Part shown: positions 42,837 to 51,344 of the stretch, piece by piece
Numbering within the stretch: the stretch's first letter is position 1
Layout of the letters: every line of letters starts with the position of its first letter
Assembly (NCBI GenBank): GCA_020634885.1
Contig: JACKAW010000005.1
Coordinates: 1-64,000, forward strand
DNA from: Anaerolineales bacterium
GTDB taxonomy: Bacteria; Chloroflexota; Anaerolineae; Anaerolineales; Villigracilaceae
Direction of reading: 5' to 3'
Length of the DNA stretch: 64,000 nt
The notes under the pieces: model-generated
The model's database searches: none
What the model was told of the DNA's origin: nothing
Seen by the model: the letters and a program-made list of their open reading frames with translations, nothing else
Program-made: the position numbers and the translations under genes

Positions 42837-43616
42837 ATGAAACCAGGCGCTCTTCCTCTCGTCTCCATCATCACGCCTTCGTTCAACCAGGCAAAGTTTC
42901 TCGAAGAGACGATTCTGTCCGTCCTAAAACAGACCTACCCGCACATTGAATACATCATCATGGATGGTGGTTCCACAGATGGCAGCGTGGACGTGATCAA
43001 GAAGTACGAGGGTCAGATCACTGCCTGGGTCAGCGAACAGGATAAAGGTCAAACCGATGCGATAAATAAAGGCTTCAATCGAGCCAGCGGTGATATCCTC
43101 GCATGGATCAATTCAGACGACACCTACGCATCTCCTCAAACCGTGGCAGATGCGGTGAACTTTCTTGTATCAAACCCCGAAGTTGCAATGGTCTATGCGG
43201 ATTGTAATTTTATTGACGAAACCGGCAATGTGATCGGTAAATTTGCATCACGCCAAACCGACTACGCCAAACTGCGCACGGGCTATGTCCACATTCCGCA
43301 GCAAACCATGTTCTTCCGCGCCAACTATTGGAAGGAACTCGGTCCGCTTGACCCGTCTTTTTATTTCGCCATGGATTATGACTTGTGGGTTCGCATTGCC
43401 AAACATGCGCCGCTTCAATATCTATCTGGCAAGACATGGGCAAATTTTAGAATTCACACGTCGAGCAAGACCAACGTCAATGATGAGCGCGGCTGGAAGG
43501 AAATGCTGCGGGTTCACTATCGTGACGGCGGCTCCGTCTTTTCGCCGATTGTGGCAAAATATTATTTGAGAAAAATAATTGGTCCGCTGTGGAAGTGGCG
43601 GATCAAAAAAACATGA
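42837..43616 (+). CDS. GT2-family glycosyltransferase
   Basis: A 259-residue GT-A enzyme. SIITPSFNQAKFLEETIL, IIMDGGSTDGS and AWINSDDTYASP match the canonical GT2 motifs; HIPQQTMFFRANYW and the FAMDYDLWVRIAKHAP segment complete the acceptor region with catalytic Asp. Close paralogue of the enzyme at 36383, but shorter by 50 residues at the C-terminus. It sits between a sulfotransferase and a Wzz-like gene. Confidence 0.87.
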   Translation: MKPGALPLVSIITPSFNQAKFLEETILSVLKQTYPHIEYIIMDGGSTDGSVDVIKKYEGQITAWVSEQDKGQTDAINKGFNRASGDILAWINSDDTYASPQTVADAVNFLVSNPEVAMVYADCNFIDETGNVIGKFASRQTDYAKLRTGYVHIPQQTMFFRANYWKELGPLDPSFYFAMDYDLWVRIAKHAPLQYLSGKTWANFRIHTSSKTNVNDERGWKEMLRVHYRDGGSVFSPIVAKYYLRKIIGPLWKWRIKKT

Positions 43617-43635
43617 ACCAAAAACGTAAACCAAA

Positions 43636-44232
43636 ATGAATTTTCTCTTTTCCCCTCCCTCTCTCGATGACCTCATCCACCTGCTCAAAGCCTGGCGTTT
43701 TTGGGTGCTGGGCGCATTGGTCGGTTCGTTGATCGGCGCTGCTACCTATTACATTGCACCGCCGCCCTACCGTGCCCGCGCCGTGGTCAATGTGGACTTT
43801 AATTTTGAACAAGCTTTCCCTGAAAATACCGACCGGCAGGATTTTTATTACCTCGAACGCGAAGCTCGCAAGCTGGTGGAGCTTGCCTGGTCAGATGATG
43901 TTTTGTCCCAGTTGAATTTACCTGCCGATGAATTGCGTGATGGCAAGCTGAACCTCTCGCAGCCTGCTGAAGCAGGTTGGCATTTCTATGCCGATGACCG
44001 CGACCCACAGCAAGCAGAAGAACTCGCCTCGGCTTGGGCAACGGCTTTTGTAGAAAAAGCTCAAGCAGAAATTAAAGCGGGGAACATCCATGAACTTGTC
44101 CGGCTTGAAGTGACGCAGTCAAATAAACTGCCAAAAGAACGCAGTGTACCGTTGAGCAATTACCTGCTTGCTGGCACATTTGGGTTTTCATTGTTGGCTG
44201 TATTTTTTGTTCTTTTTGTCAAAACGAAATAG
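43636..44232 (+). CDS. short Wzz/PCP-like chain-length protein
   Basis: A 198-residue protein with two membrane helices, one at about residues 23-42 (WVLGALVGSLIGAATYYIA) and one at about 176-195, flanking a periplasmic/extracellular domain with a coiled-coil look. PPYRARAVVNVDF after the first helix resembles the Wzz motif. It lacks the C-terminal tyrosine-kinase domain and is much shorter than typical Wzz (about 330 residues). It probably sets chain length with the ligase/polymerase-like gene that follows. About 56 non-coding bases follow it, with a weak GCAGG/CCTGC hairpin. Confidence 0.68.
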   Translation: MNFLFSPPSLDDLIHLLKAWRFWVLGALVGSLIGAATYYIAPPPYRARAVVNVDFNFEQAFPENTDRQDFYYLEREARKLVELAWSDDVLSQLNLPADELRDGKLNLSQPAEAGWHFYADDRDPQQAEELASAWATAFVEKAQAEIKAGNIHELVRLEVTQSNKLPKERSVPLSNYLLAGTFGFSLLAVFFVLFVKTK

Positions 44233-44288
44233 CCATCAAATATGCAGGTCACGCTGTCAGTGTGCCCTGCCAAGATTTTCAGACATTT

Positions 44289-45725
44289 ATGAAATACATC
44301 TCTCTCGAAAAACTTCCTCAACTTTTGTGGGCGCTTGCCATGCTTGCTTTGCCCGTCACCAGCTTCCGTTGGTTTCCTGGCTTGGGTGAAAGCACGCTTG
44401 TCCGCCCGCTGGCGTTGTACCCGCTGGCGATCCTGCTCCCGCTTTTGGTTATTCTCGCATGGCGTAAAAAAATCTCACTCACCATCCCCGGCGCATTTAT
44501 CGTGCTGGGCATCTTTGTTCTTTTTGTCATCTTCTCGATCACCATCGGCTCGCTCATTAATCCCGTTCCCTTGCGCGGGCAAACTTTTAACGGGCGCGTC
44601 ATTCGCGCATTTGCAACCCTTGTCATCGGTATTGCGTTCTTTGTCAGCGCAGTATGGATGAATAAAAACGAAGCTGACTTGCGCTTCACGGTTAAATGGA
44701 TTTTCGCCGGACTCTGTCTCGACCTTGCTTGGAGTAGTTTGCAAGCTATCACCTTTTACACAGGTTTGCTTGAAAAAGAAATGGTCACGCATTGGCAACT
44801 GGCTTTTTCCATGCGCGAACTTGTGCGCACGAACCGCATCTCGGGGCTGGCATATGAACCAGCCTGGCTTGCCGGACAAATTGCGACTGTGTTTTTCCCA
44901 TTCCTCTTCGCGGCAGTATTGACGAAGTTCCGCCTCACAAAATGGATTTGGCTTGAGCCTGCCCTGCTGGTCTTAACCTCGCTCGTGCTTCTTGCCACCT
45001 ACTCACGCGGCGGACTGCTCATCACCCTCGGCACAAGCGGCTTGATGATGTTGATCTTCGGTCGCGATGTTTTGAAAAACATGTGGGTCTGGTTTGTTAG
45101 AGGCTTCAAGGAAAAACGGCTTATTTCTTTCCTCTTTCGTCTTTCGATCATTTTTGCATTGGTCGGGGTGATCGCTGGCGCAATTGTTTTCCTTGGACAA
45201 AAGAATTACTTCCGCCGTTTGTGGGAGTTTAACGCCGAGAGCTTGAGCGAGTATGTCGTCAATATCAATGCCGGTGCGCGCGGAGCGTACTCGGTTGGGG
45301 CGATGGGAGCATTTCGAGAATCGCCGTATACAGGCGTCGGCTTGGGTGGAAGCGGGTTCTACATCTACCAAAACCTGCCCGATTGGTCGCTCACCACCGT
45401 TCCTGAAATTGCGAAGCAGCTCAATCCCGCCAGCCGTTTGTATCCCAACCCTAAAAATATTTATGTGCGTTTACTGGCAGAGACCGGTTTGTTCGGTTTC
45501 GTGCTTTATCTGGCGTTTCAGTTTAATCTCCTGGGCGAGATGCTTTCGCTTTACAAAAAGAAAGAAGATTGGGCGCACTTTGCTGTAGTGGCGGGTGTGT
45601 TTGCGTGGGTGGCAATCGCCCTGTATAATCTCACTCAGGATTCGCTTGCCACCCCAAATATGTGGATCGTGCCGGGGATTTTGGCTGGTATTGCCTCAAC
45701 TCAATTAAACAAGGAAGTTTCATGA
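44289..45725 (+). CDS. O-antigen ligase/polymerase-like membrane protein
   Basis: A 478-residue protein with about eleven helices; ATG 44289 begins MKYISLEKLP. ATYSRGGLL is the first conserved Arg motif, and AMGAFRESPYTGVGLGG with PNPKNIYVRLLAETGLFG is the Wzy_C extracytoplasmic loop. It should transfer or polymerise lipid-linked glycan outside the membrane. Its last helix end overlaps the next gene's start by 4 bases (ATGA). The two, with the Wzz-like gene, look like one functional unit. Whether it is a ligase or polymerase cannot be told. Confidence 0.82.
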   Translation: MKYISLEKLPQLLWALAMLALPVTSFRWFPGLGESTLVRPLALYPLAILLPLLVILAWRKKISLTIPGAFIVLGIFVLFVIFSITIGSLINPVPLRGQTFNGRVIRAFATLVIGIAFFVSAVWMNKNEADLRFTVKWIFAGLCLDLAWSSLQAITFYTGLLEKEMVTHWQLAFSMRELVRTNRISGLAYEPAWLAGQIATVFFPFLFAAVLTKFRLTKWIWLEPALLVLTSLVLLATYSRGGLLITLGTSGLMMLIFGRDVLKNMWVWFVRGFKEKRLISFLFRLSIIFALVGVIAGAIVFLGQKNYFRRLWEFNAESLSEYVVNINAGARGAYSVGAMGAFRESPYTGVGLGGSGFYIYQNLPDWSLTTVPEIAKQLNPASRLYPNPKNIYVRLLAETGLFGFVLYLAFQFNLLGEMLSLYKKKEDWAHFAVVAGVFAWVAIALYNLTQDSLATPNMWIVPGILAGIASTQLNKEVS

Positions 45726-46450
45726 TCGTTCTTTCTGTTGGAATGCCCCGTGCCGGTTCTGGCTGGCACTATAACGTTATTCATGATCTGATGAAGACCA
45801 CGGGCTGCGCTGATGCGCGTGATATCCGTGAAAAATATGGTCTGCAAAAAGTTCTGACCGAGGTCAATTGCAATATCGGTGTTTTATCTCCGCGCCGCCT
45901 TGCCATGGTCACTGTGCCTGCTTTGGCTGGCAATACGTTTGTGATCAAGGCGCACGCCGGACCTACGGGCGCTTCACGTCTGTTGGCAGGGACGGGCGTT
46001 TTACGAATCACCTACATTTACCGCGACCCGCGTGATGCCATGCTCTCAGCATTTGACTATGGTCAGCGTGCGCTTGCCAAGGGACGACCCAACGCATTTT
46101 CGCACCTCTCTGATTTTGAGAAAAGTGTGGATTTTATGATGGAATATGTCCACATTTGGGAAAAGTGGATGGGCGAAAAAAATGTGTTGATTGCCCGCTA
46201 CGAAGACCTGCTCACAAATTATGACGCCGAATCCTCCAAACTGGTGGAATACCTCAAATTGGATGCGAACAAGCCGGAAGTGCGCGCGGTGATCGAACAA
46301 TATCGCCCGGGCGCCAATGACGGGCAGCAGGGGTTGCACTTCTTCAAAGGCAAGATCGGACGTTTCCGCGATGCCTACACAAGTGAACAACAGGCTGTTT
46401 TAATCCAAAAATTGGGCGGTTTCCTGGAACGGATGGGCTACGAAAAATAG
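45722..46450 (+). CDS. sulfotransferase-like protein
   Basis: A 242-residue protein. MIVLSVGMPRAGSGWHYNVI carries the PAPS 5'-loop in a divergent form (PRAGSGW for the usual RSGTTW). ITYIYRDPRDAMLSAFDYG is the 3'-phosphate motif and RYEDLLTNYDAES is also conserved. ATG 45722 is preferred, with AAGGAAG upstream; the longer in-frame extension overlaps the ligase gene. It is the second sulfotransferase in this block, and less similar to the first than to the wider family. Confidence 0.78.
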   Translation: MIVLSVGMPRAGSGWHYNVIHDLMKTTGCADARDIREKYGLQKVLTEVNCNIGVLSPRRLAMVTVPALAGNTFVIKAHAGPTGASRLLAGTGVLRITYIYRDPRDAMLSAFDYGQRALAKGRPNAFSHLSDFEKSVDFMMEYVHIWEKWMGEKNVLIARYEDLLTNYDAESSKLVEYLKLDANKPEVRAVIEQYRPGANDGQQGLHFFKGKIGRFRDAYTSEQQAVLIQKLGGFLERMGYEK

Positions 46451-46478
46451 ATGTAATCTGACTGTAATCTCCATAACG

Positions 46479-46507
46479 TTGCCTTGATGGGGCTTTTTCG
46501 TTATGAT
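46479..46507 (+). promoter_or_regulatory. promoter of the histidine kinase gene
   Basis: TTGCCT (46479-46484) and TATGAT (46502-46507) are separated by exactly 17 bases. The predicted start of transcription (about 46514) lies 3 bases before the first ATG (46517), so the leader is very short. Outer arms ATAACG and CGTTAT overlap the promoter as an inverted repeat. Confidence 0.6.
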
Positions 46508-46516
46508 TGACAGGCG

Positions 46517-48274
46517 ATGATGAAACGTTTCGACACACCTTACATGGCAGACTGGTTCGCCATCTCATTACGCTGGGTTATGCTGGTGGGATTGGTCGTT
46601 TCGTTGGGGTTAGGGCAAAAGTTGGATTTGGAAACCGCCTGGGGGCTGGGTCCGCTCATTATCTGGAATTTGATCATGGCGGCTTTGGCGGGGATGAACA
46701 TCCGCACTTCTTATCACCGATATTTGAACCTTTCGATGGATATCCTTCTCACGGGGATATTTTTTTGGTTTCAAGGCGGTATACGCGGGCTTGCTTTTTG
46801 GGCGGGGTTGTTACCCATCATTACGGGTTCGATCTACTTTGAATTTATCGGCGCATTGATCGCCGCCACTCTTTTTTCAGGAATGGCGATTTATTTTGGC
46901 TATTATACAAATGATAACCTCGCGCTTGCCTTTATTATTTCTGGCATCAATATGATTCTTGGGGTTGTTTTTGGATATTTCGGCAAAAGCCTGGTAACTC
47001 ATATGCGTAAGAACCGCGCCATTTGGGTGGATGCTGAAGATAAAAAACGCGCCATCCAAAACGAGCGGATGCGCGCCATCTACGAATTGACTTCCACGCT
47101 CTCTTCCACGCTCAGTTATAACCGCGTACTCGACTCAGCCCTGAACATGAGCGCAGATGCACTCAACCCCAACCTCGACCCCGATGAAACGGTCAGCGAC
47201 CCGCTTGTTGGCGCGGTGATGCTCTTCAACGGCTCGCGGCTTGAAGTTAGTTCTGCCCGTCGCTTCACCAATGCCGATGCCCGTATCACCTTTGAAGGTT
47301 CAGACGGCATTCTTAAAAAGGCTCTCGATGAAGGAGAGCCTCTAAAATTTAAAGATATTGGCTACGACCCCGAACTGGGGCGTGTAGTGGCGCTTCGCAA
47401 CTGCACCAACGGATACATCTTCCCCCTGCGCAGCGGCTTCAACATTTACGGCATTATGATGTTTGCCCACCCCGACCCCAATTTTTTCACCACTGAACGC
47501 ACCAACCTGTTGGATATCATCGGGCGGCAGGCGGTGATTGCCATTCAAAATGCCCGCCTCTATCAGGATCTGGTGGAAGAAAAAGAACGCCTCGCCGATG
47601 TGTACGAAGAAGCCCGCAAAAAACTGGCACGCGACCTGCACGATGGTCCAACTCAATCGGTGGCGGCAATGGCTATGCGGTTGAGCATTGCCCGTCGTAT
47701 GCTGGCAAAAGACGTGAAGATGGCAGCAGATGAACTGGTAAAACTGGAAGAATTGGCACACCGCACCACGAAAGAAATTCGCCACATGCTCTTCACCCTG
47801 CGCCCGCTCATCCTCGAATCACAGGGCTTGGGCGCCGCCATCCAATCGATGGCAGATAAAATGGTCGAAACCTTTTCGCAGCAGGTGGATGTACAGATCG
47901 AAGAACGCGCCGTGGAACAATTGGAAATGGGCAAGCAAGGCGTGTTGTTCTACATTATCGAAGAAGCGGTTAACAACGCCCGTAAACATGCCGGGGCTCC
48001 CGTTATTGTTGTGCGGCTCCGGCAGGTCGATTCGGGCATCCTGCTTTTGGAAATACAAGACAATGGCGCCGGGTTCGACGTAAAAGCCATGACGCAGAAT
48101 TACGAAAAACGTTCCAGCAGCAGCCTGGGCATGGTCAACTTGCGTGAACGTACCGAACTTGTGAACGGATTGCTCAATATCGAGTCAGCCCCGGGCAAAG
48201 GCACCAATGTTCAGGTCTACATCCCGCTCACCGAAGAATCCGCCGACCGCCTGCACCACGCCCGCAGATCGTAA
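46517..48274 (+). CDS. membrane sensor histidine kinase, NarL/HisKA_3 type
   Basis: A 585-residue kinase. Residues about 1-165 hold six hydrophobic helices (sensor unit). A coiled-coil linker follows, then a GAF-like domain (about 200-345), then HisKA_3 with ARDLHDGPTQSVAAMAMRL (phospho-acceptor His about residue 375). The HATPase domain has EEAVNNARKHA (N box, near 481) and EIQDNGAGF (near 513). No response regulator lies next to it; the downstream gene is a hydrolase. The start is 46517 or ATG 46520. What it senses is unknown. Confidence 0.87.
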   Translation: MMKRFDTPYMADWFAISLRWVMLVGLVVSLGLGQKLDLETAWGLGPLIIWNLIMAALAGMNIRTSYHRYLNLSMDILLTGIFFWFQGGIRGLAFWAGLLPIITGSIYFEFIGALIAATLFSGMAIYFGYYTNDNLALAFIISGINMILGVVFGYFGKSLVTHMRKNRAIWVDAEDKKRAIQNERMRAIYELTSTLSSTLSYNRVLDSALNMSADALNPNLDPDETVSDPLVGAVMLFNGSRLEVSSARRFTNADARITFEGSDGILKKALDEGEPLKFKDIGYDPELGRVVALRNCTNGYIFPLRSGFNIYGIMMFAHPDPNFFTTERTNLLDIIGRQAVIAIQNARLYQDLVEEKERLADVYEEARKKLARDLHDGPTQSVAAMAMRLSIARRMLAKDVKMAADELVKLEELAHRTTKEIRHMLFTLRPLILESQGLGAAIQSMADKMVETFSQQVDVQIEERAVEQLEMGKQGVLFYIIEEAVNNARKHAGAPVIVVRLRQVDSGILLLEIQDNGAGFDVKAMTQNYEKRSSSSLGMVNLRERTELVNGLLNIESAPGKGTNVQVYIPLTEESADRLHHARRS

Positions 48275-48277
48275 CCC

Positions 48278-49066
48278 ATGCACTCCGCCAACGGCATCCA
48301 TTACCTTCTCCACCAACCCAAAGACGCAAACCCCAGCCGCCCGCCATTGATTCTCATTCACGGCGCAGGCGGCAGTTTTTTATCCTGGCATCCGTATTTA
48401 AGAAGATTGCAAGGCGAAACCGTTTACACCCTCGATCTTCCCGGACATGGCGAATCAAAAGGCGAAGGCAGACAAACCATTGAAGCCTATGCCGACGATA
48501 TTGCCGCCTTCTTGGATGAACTTCACATCGTCCCTGCCATTATCGTTGGGCTTTCCATGGGCAGCGGCATTGCACTGACCCTCGCACTTAATTTCCCACA
48601 CAAAGTAAAAGCGCTGGCATTGCTTGGCAGCGGCGCAAAACTACGGGTTGCACCCACCATCCTTGAAAACATTGGTAAACCAGAACTCTTTGCCGAAACC
48701 GTTGCGCAGATCAACAACGCCTGCTTTAGCAAAAACATTCCCAACGATCTTCTTGTACTTTCTGAAAAGAATATGCTTGCCGCAGGAGCCCGCGTTTTGC
48801 AACAAGACTTTCGCGCCTGTGACCGTTTTGACGTAACCACACAACTTTCTCAAATTAAAATTCCGACCCTCGTTCTTTGCGGCGCAGAAGATAAGATGAC
48901 CCCGCCAAAACACTCGCAATATCTAAAAGATAATTTACCCAATGCGCGCCTGCACTTGCTTGAAAAAACCGGACACATCCTCACGCTTGAACAGCCAGAA
49001 ACTGCTGCTAAACATCTAAAACATTTTTTGGATGAAGTGACGCCTCGCCCTCCAGCCGGTCATTGA
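48278..49066 (+). CDS. alpha/beta hydrolase
   Basis: A 262-residue alpha/beta-fold hydrolase. LILIHGAGGSFLSWHPYL contains the oxyanion HG motif, VGLSMGSGIA the nucleophile elbow (Ser about 93), CGAEDKMTP the acid and KTGHILTLEQP the His. No signal peptide is seen, so it is cytoplasmic. It starts 3 bases after the kinase stop and is probably cotranscribed with it. Substrate unknown (ester or lactone). Confidence 0.85.
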   Translation: MHSANGIHYLLHQPKDANPSRPPLILIHGAGGSFLSWHPYLRRLQGETVYTLDLPGHGESKGEGRQTIEAYADDIAAFLDELHIVPAIIVGLSMGSGIALTLALNFPHKVKALALLGSGAKLRVAPTILENIGKPELFAETVAQINNACFSKNIPNDLLVLSEKNMLAAGARVLQQDFRACDRFDVTTQLSQIKIPTLVLCGAEDKMTPPKHSQYLKDNLPNARLHLLEKTGHILTLEQPETAAKHLKHFLDEVTPRPPAGH

Positions 49067-49087
49067 CCCTCCCCATTGAAAATTTCT

Positions 49088-49687
49088 TTACTCTGATAAC
49101 ACGCTTTGCAAAATAGGCATTGCCGCCATCAACGCCCGCGCCCGATGACTAAGGTGGTTTTTTTCGTCCATGCTGAACTCAGCCATCGTCTTCCCCAGTT
49201 CTGGTATGAAAAAAATGGGGTCATACCCAAAACCGCCGCTGCCACGCTCTTCGGGGATGATCTCTCCAAAGCAATCACCTTCTGCAAACTGAACCATCCC
49301 ATTTGGGATGCCAATTGCAATGGTCGCATGGAAGTGTGCCTTCCACGGGCGCGGTTTGTCTTTGAGGTTTTCCAATAGAAAATCACGCCGGTCTTTATCT
49401 TTTGCGCCAGGCTTGGGTGAATAGCGGGCGGAATAAAGCCCGGGTGCGCCGCCCAGCGCTTCCACCTCCAAGCCAGAATCATCGGCAAGGGAGATTAATC
49501 CGCTGGCGTTGGCAAAGGCGATGGCTTTTTTGCCCGCATTTTCTTCGTAATTCGTGCCGTCTTCTTCAACTTCCAGTTGAAGGTTGATCTGCGCCGGTGT
49601 CACAAAGTCTATGCCGGAACCAGCCAGCAGTTCTTGAAATTCACGTACCTTGCCCTGGTTGTTGGTTGCTATCAGAAGTCTTTTCAT
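49088..49687 (-). CDS. rdgB: RdgB/HAM1 non-canonical purine NTP pyrophosphatase
   Basis: A 199-residue protein. LLIATNNQGKVREFQELL is the Ham1 N-terminal signature, DDSGLEVEALGGAPGLYSARY binds substrate, and GFGYDPIFFIPELGKTMAE with LSHRARAL completes the family. It hydrolyses ITP, dITP and XTP to the monophosphates, cleaning the nucleotide pool. It overlaps queG by 4 bases and lies in a leftward housekeeping pair. Confidence 0.93.
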   Translation of the reverse strand: MKRLLIATNNQGKVREFQELLAGSGIDFVTPAQINLQLEVEEDGTNYEENAGKKAIAFANASGLISLADDSGLEVEALGGAPGLYSARYSPKPGAKDKDRRDFLLENLKDKPRPWKAHFHATIAIGIPNGMVQFAEGDCFGEIIPEERGSGGFGYDPIFFIPELGKTMAEFSMDEKNHLSHRARALMAAMPILQSVLSE

Positions 49688-50718
49688 ATTGTTCCTGACC
49701 TGCGTTCAATTTTTTCTTTTGCCCATTTTGCATGTTCTTGCACAAGGGGTTCTTCATCCTGTTCAAGTTTTTCCAAAGCGGGAATATCTTTTTCACTTCC
49801 AGCGTTGCCGGTTGCGACAGCGAGGTTGCGCAAATATCCGCGCCGCTTGGCGCGTTGGATGGGCGAACGCTTGAAGCGTTGATTAAACTCCGGGGACGTT
49901 AGATTCAGGCTCTCGGTCGAAATAGGAAGCGGGATGTTTGGCTCCAGTTCGGCATCTGCGGGCGGGGAGAAACGATTCCACGGGCAAACCTGCTGGCAGA
50001 TGTCACATCCAAAAATCCAATTGCCGGTCTTATCCCGAACATGTTCTGGGATGGGGCCTTTGTTTTCGATGGTGAGATAGGAAATGCAGATGCGAGAATC
50101 AATGGTGCGGTTGGGGAGGATGCAGGTTGTGGGGCAAGCGTCTATGCAACGGGTGCAAGTGCCGCAGTGGTCTGTGGTGAATGGCTCATCGAATTCGAGT
50201 TCGATGCCCAGCAGAATTTCTGCCAGTAAAAAAGTGGAACCTGCCTGGGGGTTGATGAGCATGGAGTTTTTGCCGATCCAGCCCAGCCCTGCGCGTTTGG
50301 CGAGTTCTCGTTCAAGGATGGGACCTGTATCGGTGTAGTAGCGGTTGGGAACAGGGTGCCCAACTTGTTCTTCGATGAAGTTGACGATCTCTTGCAGGCG
50401 CGGCGGGATGATGTCGTGATAGTCGTTGCCGAGGGCGTAGGAGGCGATGCGAAAGGATGAATGAGAAACAGGTCGGTACGGAATTGCCAACACGAGAATG
50501 GATTGGCATTCGGGTAAGATCAGCTTTGGGTCGGCGCGGCGGTTTCGGTTTCGGTCTGAGGCGAGGTATTCCATTGTTGCATGATGTTCCGTGCCGAGCC
50601 ATTCTTCATATATGCCAAAATGTGCAGGTGATGCAGAAGAAGTCACGCCAGCCAGGATGAATCCCAGCTGGCGTGTTTTATTTTTTATTGCCTGAGTAAG
50701 TTCGTGTTTATTGAACAA
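49684..50718 (-). CDS. queG: epoxyqueuosine reductase
   Basis: A 344-residue protein with the QueG N-terminal cobalamin domain and two 4Fe-4S motifs, CGTCTRCIDACPTTCI and CDICQQVCPWNRF. A C-terminal HEAT-like segment (EKDIPALEKLEQDEEPLVQEHAKWA) follows. It makes the last step of queuosine synthesis in tRNA. The first codon is TTG at 50718, and no other start lies within 45 residues. Its first bases overlap the 3' end of the upstream lipoprotein gene by 11 bases, so the two are probably one transcript. Confidence 0.9.
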   Translation of the reverse strand: MFNKHELTQAIKNKTRQLGFILAGVTSSASPAHFGIYEEWLGTEHHATMEYLASDRNRNRRADPKLILPECQSILVLAIPYRPVSHSSFRIASYALGNDYHDIIPPRLQEIVNFIEEQVGHPVPNRYYTDTGPILERELAKRAGLGWIGKNSMLINPQAGSTFLLAEILLGIELEFDEPFTTDHCGTCTRCIDACPTTCILPNRTIDSRICISYLTIENKGPIPEHVRDKTGNWIFGCDICQQVCPWNRFSPPADAELEPNIPLPISTESLNLTSPEFNQRFKRSPIQRAKRRGYLRNLAVATGNAGSEKDIPALEKLEQDEEPLVQEHAKWAKEKIERRSGTI

Positions 50719-51331
50719 CGATCTTTACGGTAAGCTGCTTGCCCGCCTGCCCAAATGGAATGCCCGTGGAATTTACCATTTGCCAAAAGAGAGTGTATTC
50801 GCCCGGGGTGGATGGTGCGGTGAACTGAACAGATACGTCAACTTCTTCGCCGGGGGCAACAAGCGCAGTGAGTGGGACGGGCTGGGCGTTCATGCGTTCG
50901 TTGGGCGGGTTGCTGTAGGCGTAGATGGCTTGATAGGTTGTGTCCCATGTGCAGATGCCGGAATTTTTAATGCGCCAGGTTTTTGTAAACTCTACCCCTG
51001 GAGCTAGGGTTGTGCCATCAGGAATGGTTACATCAATGGTGGCGCCGTCCCAGTCGTAGTCATCGCATAGGGCATCAGGAGTGAGGGCTGCAATGGTTGG
51101 GTCTATGGTGGGGAGTACCGCCGGAGTTTCGGTGGGCGCGGGTATCGGTGTTTCAGTGGGTGGCATGGGGGTGGGGGTGAAGAACGCCGCTGTGAGTGTG
51201 AATTCTGCCACCACGGTGCTTGCTGCCGAAGTGCGGATGATATTCACATCGGGCGTTGGTTCAACGGGGGTAGCCGGAGCGCAGGCTGCGACCAACAATG
51301 TAAGTATGAAGAATGTAAGAGTCTTTTTCAT
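50708..51331 (-). CDS. NBR1-Ig-like domain lipoprotein (1 of 5)
   Basis: A 207-residue protein. The signal peptide ends in LLVAAC (Cys17), a lipobox, so it is exported and lipid-anchored. A Thr/Pro-rich linker (PTPMPPTETPIPAPTETPAV) follows. The remaining residues form one beta-sandwich domain with the motif VTIPDGTTLAPGVEFTKTWRIKNSGICTWDTTY and a closing FWQMVNSTGIPFG. This matches the Trp-rich four-Trp domain of NBR1-like proteins, common in Chloroflexota. ATG 51331 is preferred over a TTG at 51352. Ligand unknown. Confidence 0.85.
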   Translation of the reverse strand: MKKTLTFFILTLLVAACAPATPVEPTPDVNIIRTSAASTVVAEFTLTAAFFTPTPMPPTETPIPAPTETPAVLPTIDPTIAALTPDALCDDYDWDGATIDVTIPDGTTLAPGVEFTKTWRIKNSGICTWDTTYQAIYAYSNPPNERMNAQPVPLTALVAPGEEVDVSVQFTAPSTPGEYTLFWQMVNSTGIPFGQAGKQLTVKIVVQ

Positions 51332-51344
51332 GATTCTCTGCTTT

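Noticed and set aside
50645..50690. ACGCCAGC/GCTGGCGT hairpin followed by T-rich sequence on the + strand
   Set aside because: It lies inside the queG coding start, and no rightward gene ends there, so I did not call it a terminator. It could still matter for antisense RNA.
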